A stretch of DNA of 64,000 nucleotides from positions 1 to 64,000 of the forward strand of contig CAWFBW010000008.1 of NCBI GenBank assembly GCA_963814165.1. The letters are read 5' to 3'. Within the stretch, counting starts at the first letter, position 1. Every line of letters begins with the position of its first letter. Positions 34,104-42,559 of this stretch are shown in pieces. The notes under the pieces are model-generated. The model was given only the letters and a program-made list of their open reading frames with translations. It searched no databases and was not told where the DNA came from. Position numbers and translations under genes: made by a program. Origin of the DNA: DASRAA01 sp963814165. GTDB taxonomy: Bacteria; Acidobacteriota; Terriglobia; Terriglobales; Acidobacteriaceae.

Positions 34104-35324
34104 ATGCTAGACACTGCTTTGCCGGAGAGACAGATTCGAGGCAATCCGTTGGAGTCGCATCTTCGAACATTTGCGACGTGCCTGATGGATAGTGGTTATT
34201 GTAAGAAGACGATTCAGGACAAGTTGTACTTGCTGGCCGCGCTCGGGTGGTGGCTCGGAAGACGCGAGCGCGTAATTTCGCAGCTTGACGAGGGCCTCAT
34301 AGGCGCTTTTGCCAAACAGAAGCGGCGAGTTCACGCTCTTGATTTGCCAACTCTGCGCCAGTTCGTTGATCACCTGCGAGAACGTAATGTCATTCCTCAT
34401 CGCAAGCTGGCTCCTGATAAATCACCTTTAGCGGGCATCCTAGGCGCATACGAGCAGTATCTGCGCCAAGAGCGAGGGCTCGTTCCTTGCACAATCCGCC
34501 GCCACCAGTCCTATGCTCGGATGTTTCTCGTCATGCGGTTCGGGAAGAAACCGCTCGTTCTTAAGGAGATAAAAGCGTCTGATATTTCCAAGTTTATCCT
34601 GCGGCATTGCCCGTGTGTCAGCCTTAAGACAGCCCAGTGGATAACGACAGCTCTCCGCTCTTTCTTCCGATTTCTGTTTCAGAAGAGGAACATCGATACC
34701 GACCTGGCAGCTTCCGTATTAGGAGTGGCGCATTGGGAGCAGGCCACCATACCGAAGTACATCAGCTCAGAGGAAGTCCAGCACGTGCTAAGCGCCTGCG
34801 ATCGTGGAACCTCGATTGGCCGCCGTGACTACGCCATCCTTCTTCTGCTTGCCCGTCTTGGCCTTCGTGCTGGCGAGGTCGTTGCTCTGCAGCTTGATGA
34901 CATCAACTGGAGGACAGGCGAACTCCTCATTCGGGGCAAGGGGCTGCGTCAGGATTGGATGCCCCTGCCTGAAGATGTGGGCAAGGCTCTTGCGTCATAT
35001 CTTCGGCGAGATCGCCCTGCGTGCCACACACGCAGGCTGTTCGTTTGCATGAAAGCCCCACACCGTGGGTTGGCTGCTAAGGGGACATTGCCGACGATCG
35101 CTCGTTGCGCAATCGAGCGTGCAAAACTAAATCCTTCCTCCAGGGGTGCTCACTTACTTCGTCACAGTCTGGCAACTTCCATGCTTCGCTCCGGGGCGAC
35201 GATGAGGGAGATTGGAGAGGTGCTTCGACATCGAGATCCGAATACAACGGCAATCTACGCCAAAGTTGACTTCAACAGCCTGCGATCGCTGGCTCAGGTC
35301 TGGCCGATAGGGGGTGCACAGTGA
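34104..35324 (+). CDS. ritA: RitA tyrosine recombinase of RIT-2
   Basis: The 406-residue protein begins at ATG 34104. The N-terminal third (residues about 1-110) is a helical extension (ESHLRTFATCLMDSGYCKKT). A core-binding domain follows (AYEQYLRQERGLVPCTIRRH). The catalytic domain has Arg in LARLGLRAGEVVALQLDDIN, HLLRHSLATSMLRSG (H-x-x-R), VLRHRDPNTTAIYAKVD (His, Tyr). It is intact, unlike the RIT-1 homologue. The stop overlaps the ritB GTG (GTGA, 35321-35324). Confidence 0.93.
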   Translation: MLDTALPERQIRGNPLESHLRTFATCLMDSGYCKKTIQDKLYLLAALGWWLGRRERVISQLDEGLIGAFAKQKRRVHALDLPTLRQFVDHLRERNVIPHRKLAPDKSPLAGILGAYEQYLRQERGLVPCTIRRHQSYARMFLVMRFGKKPLVLKEIKASDISKFILRHCPCVSLKTAQWITTALRSFFRFLFQKRNIDTDLAASVLGVAHWEQATIPKYISSEEVQHVLSACDRGTSIGRRDYAILLLLARLGLRAGEVVALQLDDINWRTGELLIRGKGLRQDWMPLPEDVGKALASYLRRDRPACHTRRLFVCMKAPHRGLAAKGTLPTIARCAIERAKLNPSSRGAHLLRHSLATSMLRSGATMREIGEVLRHRDPNTTAIYAKVDFNSLRSLAQVWPIGGAQ

Positions 35325-36256
35325 CAGCGCTGAAACAAGCATTAAAAGACTACATCCATGTCCGCCGTAGTCTTGGATTCCAACTTCGGAAACCCGCGAG
35401 TTTGTTACGGAATTTTGTCGAGTTCCTCCACGCGGCAGGCAGCTCATACATGACCACGAATCTGGCACTTCGCTGGGCCACGCAGCCTACCAAAGCTGAG
35501 CCTGCCTGCTGGGCTGCACGTTTGGGTATGGTTCGACGCTTCGCCATCTGGTATAGCGCCATTGAACCTCGCACTGAGATCCCCCCTGCAAGCCTTCTTC
35601 CTTATCATCATCGACGTAAGCCCCCTCACATCTACACCGACGAGGAGATCGACAGAATCCTCCGCCGAACGCAACAACTGCCTTCGTCCAAGGGACTCCG
35701 TGCCCGCACGTTTACAACTCTCTTTGGTCTGTTGGTCGCAGCCGGAATGCGCGTCAATGAAGTCGTTGGCCTGGATCGAAGCGATGTCGATCTCGATCGC
35801 GGGATTCTTCACATCCGGCGGACGAAGTTCAGGAAATCACGCTATGTGCCAGTTCACGTCACTACTGTAGCCGCCCTGAAACAATACGCTGAAATCCGAG
35901 ATCGCCTTTTTCCGGCGCCATCAACTCCGGCTTTCTTCGTCTCCGAACGCGGGAGGCGGATTCCTGCTACAACGGCGCACTACAACTTCGCCAAGGTATC
36001 GCAGCAAGTTGGCTTGCGCATGCCGGCCAAGTACCACGGTCGCGGTCCACGGCTGCATGACTTGCGCCATCGATTCGCCACACGCACATTGATTCAATGG
36101 TATCGCGCCGGCCTTGATGTCGAACGAGAGCTTCCCAAACTGAGCACCTATCTGGGGCACGTCCACGTGACCGATACCTACTGGTATCTCGAAGCCGTGC
36201 CCGAACTCCTCCAACTGGCGACCGAGCGATTGATCCCACGGGAGGTGCGGCTGTGA
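35321..36256 (+). CDS. ritB: RitB tyrosine recombinase of RIT-2
   Basis: The 311-residue protein starts at GTG 35321. Signature residues: Arg in VAAGMRVNEVVGLDRSDVDL, the RRTKFRKSRYVPVH turn, PRLHDLRHRFATRTL (H-x-x-R), YLGHVHVTDTYWYLEA (His, Tyr). It has the same order and size as the RIT-1 counterpart. It overlaps ritC by four bases (GTGA, 36253-36256), so the three genes form one coupled transcript. Confidence 0.93.
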   Translation: MTALKQALKDYIHVRRSLGFQLRKPASLLRNFVEFLHAAGSSYMTTNLALRWATQPTKAEPACWAARLGMVRRFAIWYSAIEPRTEIPPASLLPYHHRRKPPHIYTDEEIDRILRRTQQLPSSKGLRARTFTTLFGLLVAAGMRVNEVVGLDRSDVDLDRGILHIRRTKFRKSRYVPVHVTTVAALKQYAEIRDRLFPAPSTPAFFVSERGRRIPATTAHYNFAKVSQQVGLRMPAKYHGRGPRLHDLRHRFATRTLIQWYRAGLDVERELPKLSTYLGHVHVTDTYWYLEAVPELLQLATERLIPREVRL

Positions 36257-37248
36257 TTTCCGCCAGCTTCCCCTCTCTCCTCCAATCTTTCTTTACCGAT
36301 CGCCTGCTTCGTCAACGCGCAGCCAGCCCGCACACCATCGCGGGATATCGCGATTGCTTTCGTCTGCTTCTGCAGTTTGCTAAGGAACAGCTCGGCAAAA
36401 TGCCTTCTCAACTCAAGATCGAGGACCTGGATGCACCTTTCATTGTCCTATTCCTCGAACACCTGGAACGTTCTCGCAAAAACAGCGCTCGTACTCGGAA
36501 TGCCAGGCTGGCAGCAATCCACTCGTTCTTCAGGTATGTCGCATTGGAGGAACCCGCACATGCGCTACATTGCCACCGAATCCTGGCCGTACCCAACAAG
36601 CGTCACGAACAACGGCCGATCGAGTTTCTAACTCGAGAAGAAATCGAAGCCTTGCTCACCGTTTCGAATCCTTCTAGCTGGATCGGACGCCGAGATCGAA
36701 CTCTGGTCCTGGTCGCGGCTCAAACGGGTTTGCGGGTATCCGAGTTGATCATGCTGAACTGCCAGCACGTCGTACTGGGGACTGGAGCTCATGTGCGCTG
36801 CTTGGGTAAAGGTCGAAAACAGCGTTGCACGCCGCTTCGTCCAGAAACGGCAAAGATGCTCGATGTTTGGTTGCGCGAACGTAAGGGCCGCCCCGAAGAC
36901 CCAGTGTTTCCCAGTATCCGTGGCGGTAGACTCAGCCGCGATGCGGTCGAGCGTCTGATCACCAAATACACCCATCTTGCCGCACGGACCTGTCTTTCAC
37001 TCAGACGGAAAAACGTTTCCCCACATGTGTTGCGGCACAGCACTGCGATGGATCTTCTTCAGCATGGCGTGGACCGCTCAGTGATTGCGCTCTGGCTGGG
37101 GCACGAATCCGTGGAAACAACACAGATGTATCTCCATGCGGACATGCGTTTGAAGGAGAAGGCGCTCTCACGCACTGAGCCGCTGGGCATCAAGCTCGTA
37201 CGCTATCGCCCGAATGACCAACTCCTCGCCTTTCTGGAAGGCCTTTGA
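36253..37248 (+). CDS. ritC: RitC tyrosine recombinase of RIT-2
   Basis: The 331-residue protein starts at GTG 36253. The core-binding domain (RQRAASPHTIAGYRDCFRLL) precedes a catalytic domain with Arg in AAQTGLRVSELIML, PHVLRHSTAMDLLQHG (H-x-x-R) and LWLGHESVETTQMYLHAD (His, Tyr). All residues for a tyrosine recombinase are present. The stop codon overlaps a GATTATGCCGA half-site of the right end. Confidence 0.93.
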   Translation: MISASFPSLLQSFFTDRLLRQRAASPHTIAGYRDCFRLLLQFAKEQLGKMPSQLKIEDLDAPFIVLFLEHLERSRKNSARTRNARLAAIHSFFRYVALEEPAHALHCHRILAVPNKRHEQRPIEFLTREEIEALLTVSNPSSWIGRRDRTLVLVAAQTGLRVSELIMLNCQHVVLGTGAHVRCLGKGRKQRCTPLRPETAKMLDVWLRERKGRPEDPVFPSIRGGRLSRDAVERLITKYTHLAARTCLSLRRKNVSPHVLRHSTAMDLLQHGVDRSVIALWLGHESVETTQMYLHADMRLKEKALSRTEPLGIKLVRYRPNDQLLAFLEGL

Positions 37249-37305
37249 TTATGCCGACTCAGGATGCGACTCGATCTCCTCCTAAGCGCTGTGTCAGGTA
37301 ACTAG

Positions 37306-37330
37306 GCGGCATAAACGGGAAGTCGGCATG
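37306..37330. repeat. Right inverted end repeat of RIT-2
   Basis: CGGCATAAACGGGAAGTC and then GGCATG correspond, in reverse complement, to 33953-33977. Together they define the two arms of the element. Confidence 0.8.
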
Positions 37331-37335
37331 TAACC

Positions 37336-37359
37336 GGTTATGCCGACGTCGGCATAACC
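37336..37359. repeat. Perfect 24-bp palindrome at the right end of RIT-2
   Basis: The arm GGTTATGCCGA is mirrored around a central CG. It overlaps the start of the CCGTTTT direct repeat by two bases. Only the right end has it, so it is a candidate crossover site. Confidence 0.85.
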
Positions 37360-37841
37360 GTTTTGCCATAGGCCTGAGGAACAGCCATGACAAGAGCTTT
37401 CGGCTGAGTTGCACCGTTGGCCTGAGAGTCTTTGTTTGCGAGAACCTTGCGTTTCACGGGGAATATACTCCCGTGCTCGCGAAGCATTCGAAGCACTTCT
37501 CACTGGAAGACAGCCTGGCCATTGGTGTCGATCGGATGCAGAGGAACTTCGGGCCGCTGAAGCAGCAAGTCGAAGAATAGCAGGCGCTGCAGTTGTCAAC
37601 GGCTTCGGCAAAGCTGCTGATCTACCAGGCATTCATCGAGGAGGAGTCTGGGTTTCCAAAGCACCTGGTCCGGCGGGTCCACGATCTCTACTTTCAGCTG
37701 GTGCATGAGGAGTTTCAGCCGCGGACCATGTGGAGTCTGTCGAACGCCTTCACCAGCGCCTTCAAGGAGCTGGAGCCAATTCCCCAGTACAAGGCCACGG
37801 CGAAGCTGGCCGGATTTCTGCAATCCGTCCGCCCTCGGTAA
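37358..37841 (+). pseudogene. DUF932 protein, C-terminal part after RIT-2, with an extra TAG
   Basis: From the second CCGTTTT copy the frame encodes AIGLRNSHDKSFRLSCTVGL, CENLAFHGEYTPVLAKHSKH and, after a TAG at 37578-37580, QALQLSTASAKLLIYQAFIE, then AFTSAFKELEPIPQYKATAK to the stop at 37841. This matches the family's C-terminal two thirds. The TAG sits where Trp (TGG) is usual, a single G-to-A change. Even clean excision of RIT-2 would leave a nonsense codon, so the gene was inactivated twice. Confidence 0.85.
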
Positions 37842-37956
37842 CCGCTACCGCAATGCCGGCGTACGGTTCTTAAGTCGTGTCACCTGCCTCAGATCATCGG
37901 AGAACTGGGCAGACGAACGAACCGTGCGCCGCGCATTTCGCTCTTCACAATAAAAT

Positions 37957-38493
37957 TCATTTCATTTTGGAAGGCAACTTGATCATCCTGCCGGCGACCA
38001 TGAACATCCCTTTTCCCAGATGATGAATTGTCCGCGGGCGCTTCGTTGACGGCGCGATCCACACTTTCTGGACCTCCAGGATGAAGAAGTTGTATTTGGC
38101 TACCATCCGCGCATCGACGACCTTGCACTCGAGATTCGCATAGCACTCGTCGATTAGTGGCGCTTTCACCACGGAGGCGGCTGCTGGCGTAAGTTGAAAG
38201 GCCTTGAACTTGTCTATGTCGCGCCCTGAGGTATTCCCGCAGCCCACCACTTTGGCTGCCAGTTCCACCGTCGGGATGTTGATCACGCATTCCTTGGTCT
38301 GCTTCCAGATGCCGAATGTGTAATCCCGGTTACTGATCACGCAGCCCACGATCGGCGGCTCGAATTCCATCATCGTGTGCCAAGACATGGTCATGATGTT
38401 GGCTCGCCCGTTGTGGACGGTTGTGACCAGAGCGACTGGCCCTGGCTCAAGCAGGCCGTAGACCTTAGCCAAGGGAAATGTTCTTTTCGCCAT
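37957..38493 (-). CDS. Flavin reductase-like (DIM6/NTAB) FMN-binding protein
   Basis: The likely start is ATG 38493 (MAKRTFPLAKVYGLLEPGPV), with AGGAAGG about 12 bases upstream. A longer frame to 38661 begins with Arg/Ser-rich residues and is not credible. The 178-residue product has the FMN-binding split-barrel features: PVALVTTVHNGRANIMTMSW, PPIVGCVISNRDYTFG, KECVINIPTVELAAKVVGCG, and a late KYNFFILEVQKVWIAPS strand. Such proteins reduce flavin or bind FMN in the cytoplasm. The substrate is not inferable. Confidence 0.85.
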   Translation of the reverse strand: MAKRTFPLAKVYGLLEPGPVALVTTVHNGRANIMTMSWHTMMEFEPPIVGCVISNRDYTFGIWKQTKECVINIPTVELAAKVVGCGNTSGRDIDKFKAFQLTPAAASVVKAPLIDECYANLECKVVDARMVAKYNFFILEVQKVWIAPSTKRPRTIHHLGKGMFMVAGRMIKLPSKMK

Positions 38494-38537
38494 GCGTGGG
38501 ATCCTTCCTCGTATCCCTGTGGGCGTTATCCGCTGGT

Positions 38538-38723
38538 TCATGCGATTCCCAGTATCCAGCCCTCCACGTGCGCTGCTTCGAGCTCTGCAGGCGTGAGAAC
38601 GGGAGCCAAGAAATTTGCGAGCGCACCCGCGAGGTCGGAGCGGCGCATCCATACCACACAACTAAACGATTCCTTGCTCAGGCCCGATGCCAGAGCATGG
38701 TTCGAGCGGGGGACAGCAATCAT
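38538..38723 (-). CDS. Possible small protein upstream of flavin reductase
   Basis: ATG 38723 opens a 61-residue frame (MIAVPRSNHALASGLSKESF onward, ending EGWILGIA) that stops 44 bases before the flavin reductase start, on the same strand. Composition is protein-like (MRRSDLAGALANFLAPVLTP). No ribosome site or family recognised, so it is weakly supported. Confidence 0.3.
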   Translation of the reverse strand: MIAVPRSNHALASGLSKESFSCVVWMRRSDLAGALANFLAPVLTPAELEAAHVEGWILGIA

Positions 38724-38737
38724 CCGGGAAGCCGACG

Positions 38738-38818
38738 ATGAAGCTCTGCAAGGACCGGACCTACGCGCTTTGCGCCGCGGCTCGCTGCAACTTGTTCGAC
38801 ATGGGAAAGGAACAGCAA
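38738..38818 (+). other. Fragment duplicating an internal part of the next gene
   Basis: CTCTGCAAGGACCGGACCTA and the following bases encode LCKDRTYALCAAARCN. They closely match the internal segment ICKDQTYALCAAARCN at about 39117-39164. This looks like a leftover of a second gene copy placed just before the full one. Confidence 0.6.
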
Positions 38819-39698
38819 ATGAAAAACGCAATGCCAGACGGTTTGAAGAAGGCTGCAACTGCGCGGCTGATCAGCGCAGGGTTGTCCGTTACGGTAGTGT
38901 TGTTGACGGGCATGGTTTCGCCCTCGATGGCTCAAGATAGTTTGGACAAAGATTACGCTTTGATCCAAGCGTGCGGCAGCGATGTGTGGAACCTCTGTTC
39001 GGGCGTGCTGCCAGACGTCCTAAAAGTCAAAACCTGTATTGAGAGCAAGATGGGCTCGCTTTCGAAAGGTTGCGTCGAAAAGCTCCTCGACATGATGGCC
39101 GGCCACTCATTCAAGATTTGCAAGGACCAGACGTATGCGCTTTGCGCTGCGGCGCGCTGCAATGTGTACGACGGCGTCGCCTACTGTCAGTGCGACGTGA
39201 AGCACGGCGACAGACAGCATCAGCCTGCCGTTTCACATGGGCAAGGACCAGGACGTCTGCTCGGTCAATGCCGCAGGTGCCGACAACAAATACATGATCA
39301 GCACCTACAGTCTGCCTGATTCGATCGCTTCACCCAAGGGAGACCGCGCAGTGTACACCTGCTCGGGCGACGGCGCTGGCGCCTACGCTCAGTGCGACGG
39401 CGGAATATGCTTCCAAAGCACCGAGGATACGACGTTCCCGGGCTTCGACAAGCCCGTGCGGAAGGGGCAAATTGTTTGTTCCTGCCCGATCACTAAGGCG
39501 CAGACCGCCGGGGACTCGCAAGGGCATCAAATCCTCGGGCCCTATCCTTGCGACAACTCTTTCTTCAAGTATTGCAAAGCCGAAACGACCACTGGCAGGA
39601 CGGGTTCGACGATCTATGTCGGTGCTCCGATTGGCTCGGTCGAGGGTCTGGCGGTTCTGCTCAATGGCAAGGTCCCGCCCGTCAACGAGTGCCATTAG
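38819..39698 (+). pseudogene. Secreted Cys-rich protein with a 4-bp insertion
   Basis: ATG 38819 follows GGAAAGGA. A signal peptide (to about residue 40, SPSMAQ) is followed by a Cys-rich repeat-like domain (IQACGSDVWNLCSGVLPDVL, SLSKGCVEKLLDMM) similar to GLG1-type cysteine-rich repeats. A segment KICKDQTYALCAAARCNVYD follows. At 39211-39218 CAGACAGC carries a 4-base tandem duplication; without it the text reads GDSISLPFHMGKDQDVCSV and stays open to 39698. The true gene would be about 292 residues with many Cys. The function is unknown. Confidence 0.7.
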
Positions 39699-39889
39699 CT
39701 GAGCGAAGCCAACCGTCGCTAGAAGGCACCTGCGGAGGCGCGGACTTTTCTTGCAAGCAGCACAACAGGAACCTGGGAGAAGTAGCCCCTGGCCAAGAAG
39801 TGCATCCGGGCCGGTGCCCCGGGTTAACGCCCAACAGAGGGGCGCTGACCCGGGATCGCCGACAACTGACAACTGAGAGCCGATTCACC

Positions 39890-40261
39890 ATGATCAACAT
39901 ACTCTGACTTGCTTCACTCAGCGAAGCCGCTACTGGCCTTCTGCTCATCGTCGACCCGCAACTCGTCGTAAGCCTCTTGTTCGGCATGGAACTCGGGGGC
40001 TCCGGCGGCATCCTGGGCCGGTTGCTCGGCATCACCCTGGTAGCCATCGGCGTCGCCGGCTGGCCCGCGCGAAGTTCCGCGCAGGCAATTCTCGGACGGC
40101 TGCTCTACGCCGTGCTCGCCGCCGTCTACATGATTATGGTCGGGTTGGGCGGCAACGCTGGCATACTCTTGTGGCCCGCTGTCTTACTCCACGCACTGCT
40201 GGCCATCGTTCTCATTTGGGCGTGGCGGAAAGAACACAGGCCCCCAGCAACGAGAACATAA
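39890..40261 (+). pseudogene. Small membrane protein with an early TGA
   Basis: ATG 39890 starts MINIL, then TGA at 39905-39907, then LASLSEAATGLLLIVDPQLV in the same frame, continuing to 40261. CGA (Arg) to TGA is the obvious lesion. The remainder encodes about four transmembrane helices (LGRLLGITLVAIGVAGWP, LLYAVLAAVYMIMVGLGG, LLWPAVLLHALLAIVLIW). A shorter product could begin at ATG 39977. Family unknown. The next gene starts ten bases downstream. Confidence 0.65.
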
Positions 40262-40270
40262 AGGGGCGAC

Positions 40271-40717
40271 ATGTTCAACCGAGCTGCGCTGGTGATCTTT
40301 CTTCCGTTCATGACAACCCTCTCCGGCTGTCAGGACCTGGTTCCGCATAACGGACTGAGGTTGCTGGATCCCCATATGCAGCGGTCAGAAGTCCTCGGCT
40401 TAGTGGCGGGCTTTGGAACCACCGTTGCCGCGCTGCCGGATCTGATCGCGATGCTCAAGCGCCGCTCCACTGCGGGCATGAACCCGCGCATGGCGGCCAT
40501 CATGGGCCTCTTTCAGATCCTATGGGTTTACTACGGCTTATTGATTGCCTCGCGACCGGTGATCATTTGGAACGTGATCGCGGTGGTGGTCAATTTCATA
40601 AGCGTCGGAGCGTATTTTTATTTCGCCAGCAAAAAAGCCGCTAAGCGAGAAGCTAGACTAGTTACTTGGCGTCCGTGGTTGGAGACAGTTGGTGAACGAA
40701 GTGTGTGTGGTTTCTGA
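40271..40717 (+). CDS. SemiSWEET-type sugar transporter with lipoprotein-like leader
   Basis: ATG 40271 follows AAAGGGGCGAC. Residues 1-20 (MFNRAALVIFLPFMTTLSGC) look like a lipobox signal, although the mature part is a membrane protein. From about residue 36 a typical SemiSWEET/PQ-loop domain follows: EVLGLVAGFGTTVAALPDLI, then RRSTAGMNPRMAAIMGLFQI, WVYYGLLIASRPVIIWNVIA. One triple-helix bundle, dimerising to form a sugar pore by family knowledge. A start at ATG 40376 would give the bare SemiSWEET but has no ribosome site. Gene fusion or a stray leader is possible. Confidence 0.75.
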   Translation: MFNRAALVIFLPFMTTLSGCQDLVPHNGLRLLDPHMQRSEVLGLVAGFGTTVAALPDLIAMLKRRSTAGMNPRMAAIMGLFQILWVYYGLLIASRPVIIWNVIAVVVNFISVGAYFYFASKKAAKREARLVTWRPWLETVGERSVCGF

Positions 40718-40735
40718 GGCGCAATCGGCCATCTA

Positions 40736-41864
40736 GTACTTAATCGCGTAAGTTTACGATAGTATTGCGCAACTGCGAACCTTTGACTTCGCGTTTACGC
40801 CAGACGAACGGCTTGGCCCTGGGTCCGTAGGCTGCCACGAAGTCTTCAATCGCTTGGCGCAATTGCTCGATGTCGCGAAAAGACGCTCCCCGCAGGGCTT
40901 TGCGGCTCAGAATACCAAACCAGACTTCAACTTGATTCAACCAACTGGCCGAGGTTGGCGTGAAGTGAAAGAACACGTTGGGATGAGCCGCCAGCTAGGC
41001 ATCGTTTTTCTTGTGGATGCAGTAATTGTCCAAGATCGCATGGATTTCTTTTCCCGCCGGGAGATCGGCGACCACGCGATCCATGAATTCGAGAAACTCA
41101 ATTCGCCGCTTCTTGCCGGTCGTCTGCGTATGAACGGCACCAGTGGCGACTTCCAGGGCGGCAAACAGATTTAAGGTGCCGTGGCGCTTATAGGTGCTCT
41201 TGAAACCGCGGACGATTTTCCCACTGTCCGTTTCCACGAATCCCGTCTTCCGCTCCAACGCCTGAATACTCGGCTTTTCATCCACGGAAAGAACCAACGC
41301 ATTCTGTGGGGGATTCAAGTACAGACCCACGACATCGGCGGCCTTGGCCGTGAACTCCGGGTCCGTGCTGACGCACCAACGGCGCTGGCGTGCCAAACAT
41401 ACGCCTTCTTTCCGCAACACGCGCCAGACCGCATGCACCGATGTTTTCAAATGCTTCGCCAGTGCCGGCCCATCCCATACTGCTTGTCCCTGCGGCGGGG
41501 GTTCTTCCAGCATGGCCAGCACTTGCTTGCGAAACTCCCCTGTATATCGCGGCGGTTTGCCCGATCGCCGACGGTCCCGCAATCCCGCTATTCCCTCCGC
41601 CGCAAAGCGCCGACGCCAATCGATCACCGTGTTCGGCCGCACCTTCCAACTCCGGGCCACCGTGCTGACCGGCTTCCCTTCCAGACACCCCAAAACGATT
41701 CTCGCTCGTTCCACCAATCGCGCTTCCATCGTGCGGCTGTGCGCCCAATCTTCTAAAACCTGACGATCCGCTTGCGAACATTCCGGTATCGGCGCTGTTT
41801 TTGGCAAAGGCACCCCCTTTGCCAATCACATTACGTAATATCCATCACTAATGCAAGTAAGCAC
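40736..41864 (-). mobile_element. IS630-family insertion sequence
   Basis: The element is 1129 bp. It starts at 40736 (GTACTTAATCGCGTAAGT) and ends at 41864 (reverse complement GTGCTTACTTGCATTAGT), imperfect terminal inverted repeats. It is flanked by TA at 40734-40735 and 41865-41866, the target duplication expected of IS630/Tc1-mariner elements. It carries a single minus-strand transposase gene with an in-frame stop, so this copy is probably inactive. Confidence 0.88.
40740..41825 (-). pseudogene. IS630 transposase with an in-frame TAG
   Basis: The frame runs from 41825 (MAKGVPLPKTAPIPECSQAD) through an HTH region (PVSTVARSWKVRPNTVIDWR) and the DDE core: ALVLSVDEKPSIQALER (first Asp) and AILDNYCIHKKNDA (second Asp). 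A TAG at 40995-40997 follows; the frame then resumes LAAHPNVFFHFTPTSASWLN with the catalytic Glu in NQVEVWFGI and ends at 40740. Trp (TGG) is the normal residue at the stop, so a single G-to-A change separates the second Asp from the Glu. The product should be inactive. Confidence 0.88.
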
Positions 41865-41866
41865 TA

Positions 41867-42559
41867 GCGGTCGCACCTCCGCCTGCTGAAGCGAACCCCG
41901 TTGCAACTGGTGTTTGGCAATGTCCAGTTTGCGGTAGCCCAATGCGCGTTGTGGAGTTGCTAGCCGCCGCCCAGATCTAGCAAAAACAAGGGCACCAGGT
42001 CTATATCCTTGATAGCTCCTAACCAGGCCGCCCATTTGACGAAAACCATGCGTGCTTCGGCGTACGCACGATACGTGTGCCTCGCAGTCGATAACTATCG
42101 TTACAACCGTCTAGGGAAGGCCTCAAAACGCCATCTTCGCACTGTTACCAATCGGCTCTGCCGGATTCTCTTGAACCGACCAAGCCTTCTACCCCGTCTT
42201 CGACGCTTTCACCAACATTCAAAACCCATAACCTGAGGGCCTACGCCCCCCTGGTGCCAGCGGCTTCCTTCTAACGCCCTTATCGAAAGCGCCCCGGCAT
42301 TATGCTGAGGCGCTCCCCTTCGCCTTTTCACGCGCCGGGGCGCTTCCGATAAGGCCCTAGCGTTATACGGCCAGGTGAAATTGCTTTCGGATTGTCCGGA
42401 CTCGGCCAGGTGGATTACTTCCCGCTTGCTCGTCATCCAGGACTAGCTAACGGACCCGCCCGGATTCACCTTCTGCGGGATGGTTCGCCCCCAGTTCGAA
42501 CTCCAAATGATAAAATCGCAAAAATTCTTTCGGAGCTGACGCGTAGACGAAGGGCAATC
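41867..42559. other. Non-coding stretch with a strong hairpin
   Basis: No supported gene up to the cupin gene start at 42560. The feature at 42270-42370 is a long hairpin with attC-like ends. A short minus-strand frame at about 41950-42080 (AYAEARMVFVKWAAWLGAIK) is protein-like but has no start or ribosome site and may be a remnant. Confidence 0.5.
42270..42370. repeat. attC-like inverted repeat (site 1)
   Basis: Arms at 42278-42298 and 42334-42354 (CCTTATCG and GCGCCCCGGC in the left arm) are inverted copies with one mismatch and a 35-base loop. The outer ends are CTAACGCC and AGCGTTATACGG, recalling integron attC sites (AAC ... GTT ends). The 20 bases from GCGTTATACGGCCAG recur at 43314. 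A REP-type repeat is the alternative. A relative with similar arms occurs at 49116-49201. Confidence 0.45.

Larger units (their letters stand above)
33946..37364 (+). mobile_element. RIT-2: Recombinase-In-Trio element
   Basis: Three intact overlapping tyrosine recombinase genes (34104-37248) lie between inverted end repeats and a 7-bp direct repeat CCGTTTT (33946-33952, 37358-37364). The element is inserted in a DUF932 gene. The right end carries an extra perfect palindrome between the inverted repeat and the direct repeat. TTATGCCG-type half-sites recur at both ends. All three recombinases look active, so this copy may be mobile. Confidence 0.9.

Noticed and set aside
1552..40997. Stop-codon recoding (for example TAG read as amino acid)
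   Set aside because: TAG, TAA and TGA all interrupt genes here, and normal genes in the window end at each of these stops. A single recoding system is not supported.
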